Shown: positions 25,398 to 34,186, counted from the stretch's first letter. The stretch: 49,213 nucleotides of DNA from UBA1740 sp045587025 (GCA_045587025.1 JAZNBK010000064.1:1-49213); one strand, 5' to 3'. Notes: a model not told the origin generated them from the letters alone. Program-made: numbers and translations.

Positions 25398-26681
25398 CTA
25401 ATTTAATCCTATTAGATTTTTTTCTACCATTTTTTGAAGTGACATCAAAATTCCGAGCTTTGCGTGGTAGAATGTAAGTCCGCCTTGGAAATAGATAGCG
25501 TAGGGCTCACGTATGGGACCGTCTGCCGAAAGCTCTATCGACGAGCCCTGAACGAATGCGCCTGCCGCCATAATGACCTCCGAGTCATAGCCGGGCATTG
25601 CCCACGGAACGGGCGTTACGTAGCTATCTACGGGAGCGGCGGCTTGTATTCCTTCGCAGAAGGCGATCATTCTTTCCGCGCTTCCGAGCTCTACCGCCTG
25701 TATTATATCGTGGCGCTCCTCGGTTGAATTCGGAATAACCTTAAGACCTAATTTCTCATATATATTCGCCGCGAAAATCGAGCCCTTCAAGGCAGATGCA
25801 ACGACGGTTGGCGCAAGGAAGAAGCCCTGATAAAAGGAAGGCATAATTCCGAGATTAGCGCCTACCTCCTGGCCGAGACCGGGCGCGCTTAATCTGTACG
25901 CGCAGCGAGCGACGAGCTCTTCTTTTCCGCAGATATATCCGCCAATAGGCGCAAGTCCGCCGCCGGGATTTTTGATAAGAGAGCCGACGGTCATATCCGC
26001 TCCCACGTCAGACGGCTCAATAGTGTCGACAAATTCGCCGTAGCAGTTGTCAACCATACAGATAATATCTGACTTTATACTCTTGACGAAGGAAATAAGC
26101 TCGCCTATCTGCTTAACCGAGAAGGTGGGGCGCATTTGATATCCCTTTGAGCGCTGTATAGTCACCATCTTGGTTTTTTCGTTTATTGCCGCCTTGATTG
26201 CGTCATAGTCAAAGCTACCGTCATCCAGAAGGTCTACCTGACGGTATGAAACTCCATATTCTGCAAGAGAGCAGACGGACTTTCTGATACCTATTACTTC
26301 CTCAAGCGTATCGTACGGGCGACCTGCGGGGGATAATAATTCGTCACCGGGGAGCAAATTTGCGGATAAAGCGACCGTCAATGCGTGCGTGCCGCAAGTG
26401 ATCTGCGGACGAACAAGAGCCGCCTCGGTGTGAAAGCAGGAGGAATATACCTTTTCAAGATTATCTCTGCCCGAGTCGTTATATCCGTAGCCGGTAGTAG
26501 CGGCAAAATGTGTGGCGTTCACGTGGTTTTCCTGCATCGCGGAAAGCACCTTGCATTGATTATATTCCGCTATTCTGTCTATTTTTTCAAATCTCTCCTT
26601 AAGACCTTCAAGTATTTTTTCACCGTAGTTAAAAACCTCGTCGGAAATTCCCAAGGAGCGATACATTTCTTTAGTTTCCAT
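25398..26681 (-). CDS. PLP-dependent enzyme, PF06838 methionine gamma-lyase family
   Basis: This 427-residue fold-type I PLP enzyme belongs to the family annotated as methionine gamma-lyase or aluminium-resistance protein. The N terminus has HFAATTGYGYNDSGRDNLEKVYS. The phosphate-binding region is CGTHALTVAL, the PLP-ring Asp is in MVDNCYGEF, and the Schiff-base Lys is probably in GSLIKNPGGG. The C-terminal EPYAIYFQGGLTFYHAK is also family-typical. It starts one base after the AbrB-like gene stop, behind AAAGGAC. Family and cofactor are confident; the physiological substrate is not settled, with carbon-sulfur lyase activity being the usual proposal. Confidence 0.9.
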   Translation of the reverse strand: METKEMYRSLGISDEVFNYGEKILEGLKERFEKIDRIAEYNQCKVLSAMQENHVNATHFAATTGYGYNDSGRDNLEKVYSSCFHTEAALVRPQITCGTHALTVALSANLLPGDELLSPAGRPYDTLEEVIGIRKSVCSLAEYGVSYRQVDLLDDGSFDYDAIKAAINEKTKMVTIQRSKGYQMRPTFSVKQIGELISFVKSIKSDIICMVDNCYGEFVDTIEPSDVGADMTVGSLIKNPGGGLAPIGGYICGKEELVARCAYRLSAPGLGQEVGANLGIMPSFYQGFFLAPTVVASALKGSIFAANIYEKLGLKVIPNSTEERHDIIQAVELGSAERMIAFCEGIQAAAPVDSYVTPVPWAMPGYDSEVIMAAGAFVQGSSIELSADGPIREPYAIYFQGGLTFYHAKLGILMSLQKMVEKNLIGLN

Positions 26682-26682
26682 A

Positions 26683-26925
26683 TTAATTGTCCTTTACCTC
26701 GATTTTTTCGAAAATTTCAAGAGCCAGGTTGTTCATAACGTCGGGCTTGGTAATAAAAATTCCGTTTTTGTCATCGCCGAGAATAAGCAGGGTATCTCCC
26801 GCTTGAATGTTAAAAAGATTTCTCGCTTCCTTCGGTATAACTATCTGTCCTTTTTCGCCGACTCTCGCCGTGCCGAACAAATGCTTTCCCTTAGGCATGC
26901 CAAGTAAGTGTTTTCCTTGTGGCAT
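26683..26925 (-). CDS. AbrB/SpoVT-like transition regulator
   Basis: This is an 80-residue swapped-hairpin DNA-binding protein. The AbrB core is RVGEKGQIVIPKEARNLFNIQAGDTLLIL, followed by a short helix tail. Before the core, the first 17 residues contain a tandem repeat MPQGKHLLG-MPKGKHLFG, an extra basic arm not usual for AbrB. The start at 26925 follows AGGAGG at ideal spacing; the longer open frame covers the promoter and is rejected. It is the first gene of an operon with the PLP enzyme and DMT transporter. A palindrome overlaps its own -10 box, so autoregulation is likely. Confidence 0.88.
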   Translation of the reverse strand: MPQGKHLLGMPKGKHLFGTARVGEKGQIVIPKEARNLFNIQAGDTLLILGDDKNGIFITKPDVMNNLALEIFEKIEVKDN

Positions 26926-26945
26926 TTCTACCTCCTTTTGTATGA

Positions 26946-26965
26946 ATTTCCTACAAGTAGGAAAT
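26946..26965. promoter_or_regulatory. Palindromic operator of the AbrB-like operon
   Basis: ATTTCCTAC-AA-GTAGGAAAT is a perfect 9+2+9 palindrome. It overlaps the -10 box and the expected transcription start of the operon promoter, the place for a repressor site. The first gene product, the AbrB-like protein, is the obvious candidate. Confidence 0.7.
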
Positions 26966-26991
26966 ATATCATATTTTTGTCGATTTGTCAA
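26963..26991 (-). promoter_or_regulatory. Promoter of the AbrB-like/PLP enzyme/DMT operon
   Basis: On the minus strand, a perfect TTGACA (26991-26986), a 17-bp spacer and TATATT (26968-26963). Confidence 0.85.
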
Positions 26992-27051
26992 TATAAAACG
27001 CAAAAAAAGACGAATAAATCATATTGGAAAGCGTCAGAGCTATAAGCTCGG

Positions 27052-27933
27052 CTATCTCAGAGAAACAATATATTTCGGGATAAGAGAGATAGGATGATAG
27101 GATAATTTCGATTTTCGCAGTCCTTCGTCTCCCGCGTCGTCCTCACGGTTTATAAAAACGGTATTTTCGTCTGCAAAGTGCGAGGCGAATTGCGAGACGA
27201 GCATCTGATAAACGCCTGCGTATCTTATATCCGCCTTTTCGATATGCGTAAACATAGTTTGCCCTATTTTTTCGGCAATAGAGAAGCCGACGATATCGCC
27301 GTCTACTCTGAGAAGTCCTCCAAACTGTCGGTAATATTCTATATTTTCGATAATTTCGATAATTTTAACTGCCTCCGCTCTGATTGCAGGGGTATCTTTT
27401 TCGCTTGAAGCTATATGGCGTCGGAAGAACTCAATAAGCTCACGCGCGTTTTCTTTATTTATTTCCTCAAACGAATAGTCAGGATAAAGACGTTTGAACT
27501 TATTTACGTGATTTCTTTGACCGCTGAGCTTTTTGCCTTTAAAGGTCGATAACGCCTGATAGTCGTATATATAGTCGAAATAATCTCGCTTTTCGAAAAC
27601 TATGCAGTTTTGATATCTATTCTTAATGAGAAGCAAATCCTTTTCCGACGAGATGAAAAAATCAAGAGGGGTATTGCTCTCGCTCGCCTCGGCTTCGATA
27701 TATTCAAACGCTCGGTCGATATTTTTTCCTATGGGATAGGTGTATTTTTTCTCTCCGTTTTCAGATATCTTGAAAATCAATGTATCTTCGACTATAACAA
27801 ATTCAGTTTCAAAATAGTCCCGCCATATAAAGCAGGCGCCTGTGGTGCAGTCGCAGGAGGTCGATTTTTCATTTTCAAAATAGGGAGCGATAGCGTCCAC
27901 GTCGTTTTTCGTTAGTTTTCTGAAGCCGTTCAT
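27052..27933 (-). CDS. DUF2156 / phosphatidylglycerol lysyltransferase C-terminal-like protein
   Basis: This is a 293-residue cytosolic protein with the GNAT-like DUF2156 fold (PF09924), similar to the aminoacyl-transfer domain of MprF but with no membrane part. Family landmarks are the N-terminal SCDCTTGACFIWRDYF, the central KGKKLSGQRNHVNKFKRLYPDY, a GFSIAEKIG strand and FINREDDAGDEGLRKSKLSYHP near the C terminus, where ExDxGxxGLRxSK is highly conserved. The start MNGFRKL sits behind AAAGGT. It is 40 bp after the rRNA methyltransferase gene on the same strand and probably co-transcribed. The reaction is unknown. Confidence 0.85.
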   Translation of the reverse strand: MNGFRKLTKNDVDAIAPYFENEKSTSCDCTTGACFIWRDYFETEFVIVEDTLIFKISENGEKKYTYPIGKNIDRAFEYIEAEASESNTPLDFFISSEKDLLLIKNRYQNCIVFEKRDYFDYIYDYQALSTFKGKKLSGQRNHVNKFKRLYPDYSFEEINKENARELIEFFRRHIASSEKDTPAIRAEAVKIIEIIENIEYYRQFGGLLRVDGDIVGFSIAEKIGQTMFTHIEKADIRYAGVYQMLVSQFASHFADENTVFINREDDAGDEGLRKSKLSYHPISLIPKYIVSLR

Positions 27934-27973
27934 ATTTTTACCTTTAATAGTGTTAATAGTGAGTTTTTTTCGT

Positions 27974-29332
27974 TTAGTTCGTGCGCAAACCTTTCGGATA
28001 GTGGTTCTTCGCCACACCGTCGACTATCTTTACACCGCCGACGCAAATGCCGTCAACCTGCACGCAGCCAAAGCCATTTTCGATACCGTCGACGGCAAAC
28101 ACGTCGCCGTGAAGATATGAATATAGACGGCTGTCGGTTAATTTCAGGTCGATTTGCCTTATAAAACGGTGTCCAAACGCCGAGAAAAGCTGGTGATGAG
28201 GCAGGAAAAGATTACTTTTTATCTGACCGAGCAGAACTCCCGCGCAGAAAACGCTTTTCGGCGGAAGAGGGGCGCCCTTTGGCAGAGCGACGATATTATC
28301 GTTGTGCTTTCTTATATATAAATCCTTATATTCACGCAAGGTTTTGGATAAAAAATGCTCCACCGTTTCTTTTTCCTTTTTCGATAATTCCTGCGAGCCG
28401 TCCTTATAGCAGAAATTACCGTTTGAGCTACCGTCTCTTTTAAGAAGAGCGAAGAACTGTCCCTCTCCCTTTGAGACGTGTGGGTAGAAGCGTCGGCAGA
28501 GCTTTAGCTCCTTTGATCTTGCGCCGTCGAAGGCGACGCCGTCTTTTGTGTTGAGAGCGAGCGCTTCTTTTACGGGAACAAGAGAAAAATCGCTATGAGT
28601 GGCGAGAAATTCGTCTATCTGCATCTCGTTTTCCTCAAGAGAAAAGGTGCAGGTTGAATATAGCAGATAGCCACCCTTTTTTACCGTCATTGCGCCGTAA
28701 TTCAGTATTTCCTTTTGTCTTTTTGCGCACGCAAGCACGTTTTCCTGAGACCACATTTCGATTGCCTGCTCGTTCTTTCTGAACATTCCCTCGCCCGAGC
28801 AAGGAACGTCAGCTAAAACAAGGTCAAAGCACTCGTCAAACCATTCAGAGAGGGTTTTTGCGTCGGTGTTGGTTACGATGGCGTTCGTCAAGCCAAGTCG
28901 TTCAAAATTGCCTACCAAAAGCTTACAGCGAGAGGGTACGTACTCGTTTGAAAAAAGAATTCCGTCCTTGCCCGTTTTTTCGGCAAGCTGAGAGGACTTT
29001 CCACCAGGCGCCGCGCAGATGTCGAGTATGCGCCAGCCCTTTTCTATATCGAGGCAGTTAACGGTCGCCATAGCAGACGGATCTTGAACGTAAATCGCTC
29101 CTGCGTGGTGGTAGGGGTGATTTCCTATCCTTTCGTCCTTAAAATAATAGCCGTTTTCAAGATAAGGAATAGGGGAGGAATTAAAGGGGTTTGAAAAGGT
29201 CGAGGCGTCCGCCTTTACCGTGTTTATTCTGAAAGAGCGCTCTGCGTCCCTGTTTTCAAGCTCGTTTTGCAAAAGCTCAAATTCATCATTTAAAATAGAG
29301 CGCATTCTTTTTTCAAAATCAAGAGGTAGCAT
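27974..29332 (-). CDS. rsmF: RsmF/NOL1-NOP2-Sun family rRNA m5C methyltransferase
   Basis: This 452-residue SAM-dependent enzyme would methylate a cytosine C5 in 16S rRNA. The N-terminal helical region precedes the SAM-binding DICAAPGGKSSQLA (about 104-117). Catalysis uses two cysteines, in ADVPCSGEGMF and YSTCTFS. The C-terminal 150 residues are RsmF-like (KGEGQFFALLKRDG and a PUA-like end) rather than the RsmB type with NusB domain. The exact base position is inferred from the family. The Shine-Dalgarno is weak (GTGAGAG). Confidence 0.9.
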   Translation of the reverse strand: MLPLDFEKRMRSILNDEFELLQNELENRDAERSFRINTVKADASTFSNPFNSSPIPYLENGYYFKDERIGNHPYHHAGAIYVQDPSAMATVNCLDIEKGWRILDICAAPGGKSSQLAEKTGKDGILFSNEYVPSRCKLLVGNFERLGLTNAIVTNTDAKTLSEWFDECFDLVLADVPCSGEGMFRKNEQAIEMWSQENVLACAKRQKEILNYGAMTVKKGGYLLYSTCTFSLEENEMQIDEFLATHSDFSLVPVKEALALNTKDGVAFDGARSKELKLCRRFYPHVSKGEGQFFALLKRDGSSNGNFCYKDGSQELSKKEKETVEHFLSKTLREYKDLYIRKHNDNIVALPKGAPLPPKSVFCAGVLLGQIKSNLFLPHHQLFSAFGHRFIRQIDLKLTDSRLYSYLHGDVFAVDGIENGFGCVQVDGICVGGVKIVDGVAKNHYPKGLRTN

Positions 29333-29410
29333 AAAATTTCTCTCACTTAATATAGCATTAATTTCCTATATATTTTACCACAAAACGTATTATAAGTCCA
29401 TAGATATTTT

Positions 29411-29447
29411 GAGAAAAATAAACCTCCGCGTTTTTTTCGCGGAGGTT
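29411..29447 (-). terminator. Terminator of pcrA
   Basis: AACCTCCGCG (29421-29430) pairs with CGCGGAGGTT (29438-29447) around seven T. Read on the minus strand, the stem is followed by TATTTTTC. Confidence 0.88.
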
Positions 29448-29494
29448 CCGTCTTATAAGCGGTTTTTTGATGTCGGTCAGATGAAGAATTATGC

Positions 29495-31921
29495 TTAATC
29501 GGCGCTTTTTAACTTCGCAAAGGTTGCCATCAGCTTTTTCGTCGCTCCGCTGTCGAATCTGACCTCGTAAAGAATATCTCCGCCCATTTCCCGAACCGAG
29601 ATGATCTCGCCAAGTCCGAATACCGAATGTATTACTCTCTTGCCTACGGTGAATTTTTTAACTCCGAAATCAGAGGGCTTTCTTTGCCCGAGAGCAGAAT
29701 TGCTTTGGCTCGAATATGTAGGTGAGGCAGGCGAAGCGAACGCGCGCTTTGTAAACTCCTCGGAAACGGTTGGCGTTGGCTTTTTTGCTCTTGTAAAGCT
29801 CTGCTCGGAGCGGAAGGAATACGCAGAATACGATTTGTCGAGCAACGACTCGGGAATTTCATCACGGATAAAGCGAGAAAGCTTGTTATACATAGTGCGT
29901 CCGTAGAGCATTCTTTCGTGCGCGTGCGTTATAAAGACCTTTCGCTTCGCTCTCGTAATGGCGACGTAGGCGAGTCGCCTTTCCTCGCTCATTTCGACTT
30001 CGCTGTATAAGTTTTGAGCGGACGGGAATATTCCGTCCTCCATACCCGTGAGAAAGACGACGGGGAACTCCAATCCCTTTGCGCTGTGAATGGTCATAAG
30101 CACTACCGCGTCGGCTGATTCGTCGTATTTATCCACGTCGGAAACGAGCGCAACGTCCTCGAGAAAACCGCACAGCGTGGGTTCTTCGGCTCTTTGCTCG
30201 TATTCTAAAGCGCCTGAAATAAGCTCGTTTATATTGTCTATCCTATGCTTTGAAATTTCGCCCTCTGATACAAGCATATCGTAATATCCCGAACGCTCGA
30301 AGACGAGTTTGATAACCTCTGAGGGCTTCGAGCTTTCTTTTCTGATGTTGTCAATAATATCGGTGAAGGCGACGAGCTTTGCGGCTTGCTTTGAAAGCGC
30401 GGGAATATCTGCGCTTCTTTGCATGATCTCATACATACTCGAATTGCTTTCAAAAGCTATCTCCTCGACGGCGTCGACGGTAGCGTTTCCGATTTTTCGC
30501 TTCGGCTCGTTTATAATTCTCTTGAGGCGTTGATTATCTTTTGGATTGAGAATTATGTGCAGATATGCTACGATATCTCTTATTTCCTTCGTGTCATAGA
30601 AGCGCTGACCGCCGATAATACGGTAGGGAATGCCGCTCTTTGCGAAGGCGCTCTCTAAGTTTCGGGAAAGCTCGTTTACTCTATAAAGAATTGCTATATC
30701 ACGGTATTGTAGCTTTTCTTTAAGAACGAGCTCTAATATCTTGTCTATTATAAATTTTGCTTCCTCGTGCTGTGTTCGCAGCTCGCTCAAAAAGAGCTTT
30801 TCTCCCTCGTCGGAAGCGCACCACAGCTTTTTATCGTGGCGCTGTCTGTTGTTTCCTATAACGGCGTTCGCCGCAGCAAGAATTTTTTTCGTGCTTCTGT
30901 AATTTTGCTCAAGCTTGACGACCTTTGCGTCGGGATACGTAACGTTAAAGCCGAGAATGTTTTCTACTGTCGCACCTCTGAATTTGTAAATGCTTTGGTC
31001 GTCGTCGCCAACGACCATAATGTTTCTGTAACCGTCGCTCAAAAGCTGGGTTAATCTGAACTGAGCGTAGTTTGTGTCCTGATACTCGTCGACGCAGACG
31101 TATCTGAACTTTCTCTGATAATATTCCGCAATTTCCTTATGCTCTTCGAGCATTTTAACCGTTTTCATAATAATATCGTCGAAGTCGAGCGCATTGAGCT
31201 TCTCCAACCTTGACTGATATTCCTTGTAAATGTTAGCGATATGCTTTTCTCTGAAATCGTTCCCAAATTCATAGTCGTCAGGGGCGATAAGCTTGTCCTT
31301 CGCTGCGCTTATTGAAGCCATTACCGCCTTGACGGGCAGAATTTTTTCATCTATTGAAAGGTGCTTCATACAGTCGGAAACAAGCTTCTTTTTGTCCTCG
31401 GTGTCATAAATAGAGAAGTTATCCTGGTATCCCGCCTCGCTTGTGAATTTACGCAGAATACGCATACAGATTGAGTGAAAGGTACCGGCCCATATCTGCT
31501 TTGAAAGCTCCTCGTCTGCAAAGAGGGTGGATAGACGCTCCTTTATTTCGTTTGCCGCCTTGTTAGTGAAGGTGATAGCGAGTACCTCCCAAGGTGAAGC
31601 CGGCTCTGAAGCGAAACCGTCAAAAAGGGCTTCCATTTCCTCTGCGCTCGCATTATTTACGGCGTTTTCAAGTGTGGAAAGGTAATCCTCGCTTAAATTA
31701 TTTGGGATATGTTCGTTAAAATATGCGTTGCCGTATTTAATAATAAACGCAATTCTCTTTACAAGCACGGTGGTTTTTCCGCTGCCTGCGCCCGCAAGAA
31801 TAAGTAAAGGACCGTTTACACTGTAAACAGCTTCTCTTTGTTGTGGATTAAGCTGCTTTTCATAGTAGCGCTCGAAAAGATTTCTTTTTGCAGTAATATA
31901 ACGGTTCTTCAAATCTGTCAT
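29495..31921 (-). CDS. pcrA: UvrD/PcrA-type superfamily 1 DNA helicase
   Basis: This is a 3'-5' SF1 helicase of 808 residues used in repair and replication. Motifs in order: QxxAV at about 28, Walker A AGAGSGKTT (43-51), motif Ia TFTNKAA (117-123), Walker B VCVDEYQDTN, motif III GDDDQSIYKFRGA, LEQNYRST, SAKGLEFPVVFL, and VAITRAKR. The C-terminal about 60 residues (FTVGKRVIHSVFGLGEI) are the Tudor-like RNA-polymerase-binding domain of PcrA. There is an extra acidic stretch of about 45 residues between motifs I and Ia. The start at 31921 follows AAGGAGAT; a longer frame upstream reaches the -10 box and is rejected. Confidence 0.95.
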   Translation of the reverse strand: MTDLKNRYITAKRNLFERYYEKQLNPQQREAVYSVNGPLLILAGAGSGKTTVLVKRIAFIIKYGNAYFNEHIPNNLSEDYLSTLENAVNNASAEEMEALFDGFASEPASPWEVLAITFTNKAANEIKERLSTLFADEELSKQIWAGTFHSICMRILRKFTSEAGYQDNFSIYDTEDKKKLVSDCMKHLSIDEKILPVKAVMASISAAKDKLIAPDDYEFGNDFREKHIANIYKEYQSRLEKLNALDFDDIIMKTVKMLEEHKEIAEYYQRKFRYVCVDEYQDTNYAQFRLTQLLSDGYRNIMVVGDDDQSIYKFRGATVENILGFNVTYPDAKVVKLEQNYRSTKKILAAANAVIGNNRQRHDKKLWCASDEGEKLFLSELRTQHEEAKFIIDKILELVLKEKLQYRDIAILYRVNELSRNLESAFAKSGIPYRIIGGQRFYDTKEIRDIVAYLHIILNPKDNQRLKRIINEPKRKIGNATVDAVEEIAFESNSSMYEIMQRSADIPALSKQAAKLVAFTDIIDNIRKESSKPSEVIKLVFERSGYYDMLVSEGEISKHRIDNINELISGALEYEQRAEEPTLCGFLEDVALVSDVDKYDESADAVVLMTIHSAKGLEFPVVFLTGMEDGIFPSAQNLYSEVEMSEERRLAYVAITRAKRKVFITHAHERMLYGRTMYNKLSRFIRDEIPESLLDKSYSAYSFRSEQSFTRAKKPTPTVSEEFTKRAFASPASPTYSSQSNSALGQRKPSDFGVKKFTVGKRVIHSVFGLGEIISVREMGGDILYEVRFDSGATKKLMATFAKLKSAD

Positions 31922-31953
31922 GAAGGGGATATCTCCTTTATTTTTATATATCA

Positions 31954-31982
31954 ATTATACACTAAAAGGCATGTTTTATCAA
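31954..31982 (-). promoter_or_regulatory. Promoter of pcrA
   Basis: On the minus strand, TTGATA (31982-31977), a 17-bp spacer and TATAAT (31959-31954). Confidence 0.82.
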
Positions 31983-32004
31983 GAGATAAAAATCAAAAAG
32001 ATGC

Positions 32005-32072
32005 AAAAAAAGAATTGATTTACAAGGAAAAAATTGTTTTCTTTACAAATCAAATCCTTTAATTCTTTTTTT
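32005..32072. repeat. Imperfect 68-bp palindrome between divergent promoters
   Basis: Outer arms AAAAAAAGAATT (32005-32016) and AATTCTTTTTTT (32061-32072) flank an inner stem. In it GATTTACAAGGAAAA pairs with TTTTCTTTACAAATC with two mismatches and one wobble. It fills the space between the pcrA and EamA promoters. Confidence 0.6.
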
Positions 32073-32073
32073 C

Positions 32074-32102
32074 TTGCTTTTTTCTCGCTTTTAATGTATA
32101 AT
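32074..32102 (+). promoter_or_regulatory. Promoter of the EamA transporter gene
   Basis: TTGCTT (32074-32079), a 17-bp spacer and TATAAT (32097-32102), 33 bp before the ATG. Confidence 0.78.
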
Positions 32103-32135
32103 ATAGAAGTTAAAAAGAAATGAGGAAGTATTCTT

Positions 32136-33059
32136 ATGAGAAAAGTATTTTCAAGCGGAGGGTTGTTGCTTTTACTTGCATCGGCAATTTGGGGTATGGC
32201 CTTCGTCGCTCAAAGCGCAGGTATGGAGTACGTGAGACCTTTTACCTTTGTTTGCGTGCGCTTTATATTGGCGGGCTTCGTGCTTTTGCCTGTAATTGCG
32301 TTTTTGGATAAAAAAAGAAGCACGAAAAGAAAATTGTTTTCCTTCACCTCAAAGGAGCTTATAGGCGGCGTTCTTTGCGGTATAGTGCTTTTCTCTGCGT
32401 CGAGCTTTCAGCAATTTGGAGTTTTGGGTACTTCTGCGGGCAAATCCGCATTTATTACCTCGCTCTACGTTGTTCTTGTGCCTGTTTTGGGCTTGTTCGT
32501 GCGTAAAAAGGTGAGCGCTCGCGTTTGGTCCTGCGCTTTGCTCGCACTGTTCGGAATTGCGCTTCTTTCGGCTGATTTTGACAATGCGGACGTGTTCTCG
32601 TTGGGCGATATCTATTGCTTGTGCTGCGCAATAATCTTCTCGATACATATCGTCGTTATTGATAAATATTCCCCCTTCGCAGACGGAGTGAGAATGTCCT
32701 GCGTTCAGTTTTTTACCGCAGGTCTGCTTGGCTTGCCGTTTATGCTTATATTAGATAAGCCGAGCGTCACTCAGATAATGGACGCTTGGTTGGAGTTAGC
32801 GTACGTAGCCGTGCTTTCGAGCGGTGTGGCGTACACGCTCCAAATAGTAGGACAGAAAAGATGTCATCCCGTTACCGCGTCGATAATTATGAGTCTCGAA
32901 TCTGTATTCGGCGCTATAAGCGGAGCTATTATTCTCGGATTTATTGGCGGAGATAAGTCCGAGCTTATGAATTTGAGGGAGTTGCTCGGCTGTGCAGTAG
33001 TGCTTTTTGCAGTTGTGTTTGCTCAAATTCCGCCGAAGAGAGAAGCAAATAATAGTTAA
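32136..33059 (+). CDS. EamA/DMT family transporter
   Basis: This 307-residue inner-membrane carrier has ten predicted helices in two EamA repeats. The first repeat opens LLLLLASAIWGMAFVAQSAGMEYVRPFTFVCVRF, which carries the W(G)xxF...R signature. The second ends ESVFGAISGAIILGF, the classic EamA C-terminal motif. Such proteins export amino acids or other metabolites; the substrate cannot be read from sequence. It starts behind GAGGA with its own promoter and is transcribed divergently from pcrA. Confidence 0.88.
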   Translation: MRKVFSSGGLLLLLASAIWGMAFVAQSAGMEYVRPFTFVCVRFILAGFVLLPVIAFLDKKRSTKRKLFSFTSKELIGGVLCGIVLFSASSFQQFGVLGTSAGKSAFITSLYVVLVPVLGLFVRKKVSARVWSCALLALFGIALLSADFDNADVFSLGDIYCLCCAIIFSIHIVVIDKYSPFADGVRMSCVQFFTAGLLGLPFMLILDKPSVTQIMDAWLELAYVAVLSSGVAYTLQIVGQKRCHPVTASIIMSLESVFGAISGAIILGFIGGDKSELMNLRELLGCAVVLFAVVFAQIPPKREANNS

Positions 33060-33134
33060 CATTTTTAAATACAAAAAGGCGGGCTTCTTTACGCTTGCGC
33101 GAGAATGAACATCCCTTTTGTTATGAGCGCAAAG

Positions 33135-33168
33135 CAATAATGCCTCCGTTTTTACGGAGGCATTATTG
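33135..33168. terminator. Convergent hairpin between EamA and glucokinase genes
   Basis: A 15-bp perfect stem (33135-33149 with 33154-33168, core AATGCCTCCGT/ACGGAGGCATT), loop TTTT. No long U-tract follows on either strand, but its place between convergent genes fits a shared terminator. Confidence 0.75.
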
Positions 33169-33190
33169 TAAAACTGTTGTAAATAAAAAT

Positions 33191-34153
33191 TTACATTCCG
33201 AGAGCGGCAGCGCCGATTATTCCGGCATCATTTCCAAGCGTGGCAAGCTTGATTTTCGTCTTTTTTTCGGAATCTCTTGTGTATTGCGCCTTGTCGACTA
33301 TTTCGAGCAGCGGCTCTAACAGATTGTCGCCCTCTCCGCTTATTCCGCCGCCAATTGAAATAACTTCCGGCTGGAAGATGTTTATCAGATTTACGATACC
33401 GCAGGCAAGATAAGAAATATATTCCTTCACAAGCTCACAGGCGATTTTATCTCCTGCCCTTTGCGCGTTGAACGCTGTTCTTGCATTTACCTTGCCCCTG
33501 TTTAGTTCGACCTCGCGTTCCATCAGGGTTTTGATTTTGAGGGCTTTACATTCGGCGAGCCGTTCCTTCGTCATATTTATAAGTCCTACTGCCGAGCTGT
33601 ATGCTTCCCAGCAGCCCCTTCTGCCGCACGTACATGGCCTGCCGCCGTGCTTTATTACCATATGACCGAGCTCGCCTGCGGCGCCGTTATATCCGCAGAA
33701 AATCTTGTTATCTATGATTATTCCGCCGCCGACACCCGTGCCGAGCGTAATCATAACAGAGCTTTTTGCGCCTTTTGCAGCGCCTGAAATTGATTCTGCG
33801 AGGGCTGCGGCATTCGCGTCATTTTCAATGAAAACCTTTTCTATCGGCAGATATTTTTTGAAGGTATCGACTATTGCGAAGTCGTTAAAATTAAGATTGT
33901 TCGCATAAAGCACCTTGCCGTTTTCATAGTCAACTGTGCCGGGTGTCGCTATTCCTACGCTGACTATATCGGATAAATTCAGATTACATTCGCCAATTAA
34001 TCGACTTGACAGCTCCGCCATATCACGAACTATCGACTCAGCGTCTCTTTTTGATAACGTGGGCACGCTCGATTTCTTTATGATTTTCATATTGCTGTCT
34101 ACTATACCTATGGCAATATTTGTTCCGCCGAGATCTATTCCTATATAATACAT
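33191..34153 (-). CDS. ROK family glucokinase
   Basis: This sugar kinase probably phosphorylates glucose with ATP. The 320 residues include the phosphate-binding IGIDLGGTNIAIG at the N terminus, the catalytic Asp in IENDANAAALAE, TLGTGVGGGIII, the GHMVIKHGG sugar-binding stretch and the ROK zinc motif CTCGRRGCWEAYSS. The start MYYIGID at 34153 is behind AAGGAG; the open frame extends upstream through the promoter and is rejected. A role in using sugars taken up by the nearby ABC operon is plausible but not shown. Confidence 0.92.
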   Translation of the reverse strand: MYYIGIDLGGTNIAIGIVDSNMKIIKKSSVPTLSKRDAESIVRDMAELSSRLIGECNLNLSDIVSVGIATPGTVDYENGKVLYANNLNFNDFAIVDTFKKYLPIEKVFIENDANAAALAESISGAAKGAKSSVMITLGTGVGGGIIIDNKIFCGYNGAAGELGHMVIKHGGRPCTCGRRGCWEAYSSAVGLINMTKERLAECKALKIKTLMEREVELNRGKVNARTAFNAQRAGDKIACELVKEYISYLACGIVNLINIFQPEVISIGGGISGEGDNLLEPLLEIVDKAQYTRDSEKKTKIKLATLGNDAGIIGAAALGM

Positions 34154-34186
34154 ATTAATTCTCCTTATTAATATTTCCTGTAAATC

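Noticed and set aside
26926..27003. Longer N terminus for the AbrB-like protein
   Set aside because: It would read through the palindrome, the -10 and the -35; the AGGAGG-preceded ATG at 26925 is far better.
27037..27049. GAGCT-ATA-AGCTC hairpin after the DUF2156 gene as a terminator
   Set aside because: The stem is only five pairs with no adjacent T-run; the T-run lies 30 bases further on.
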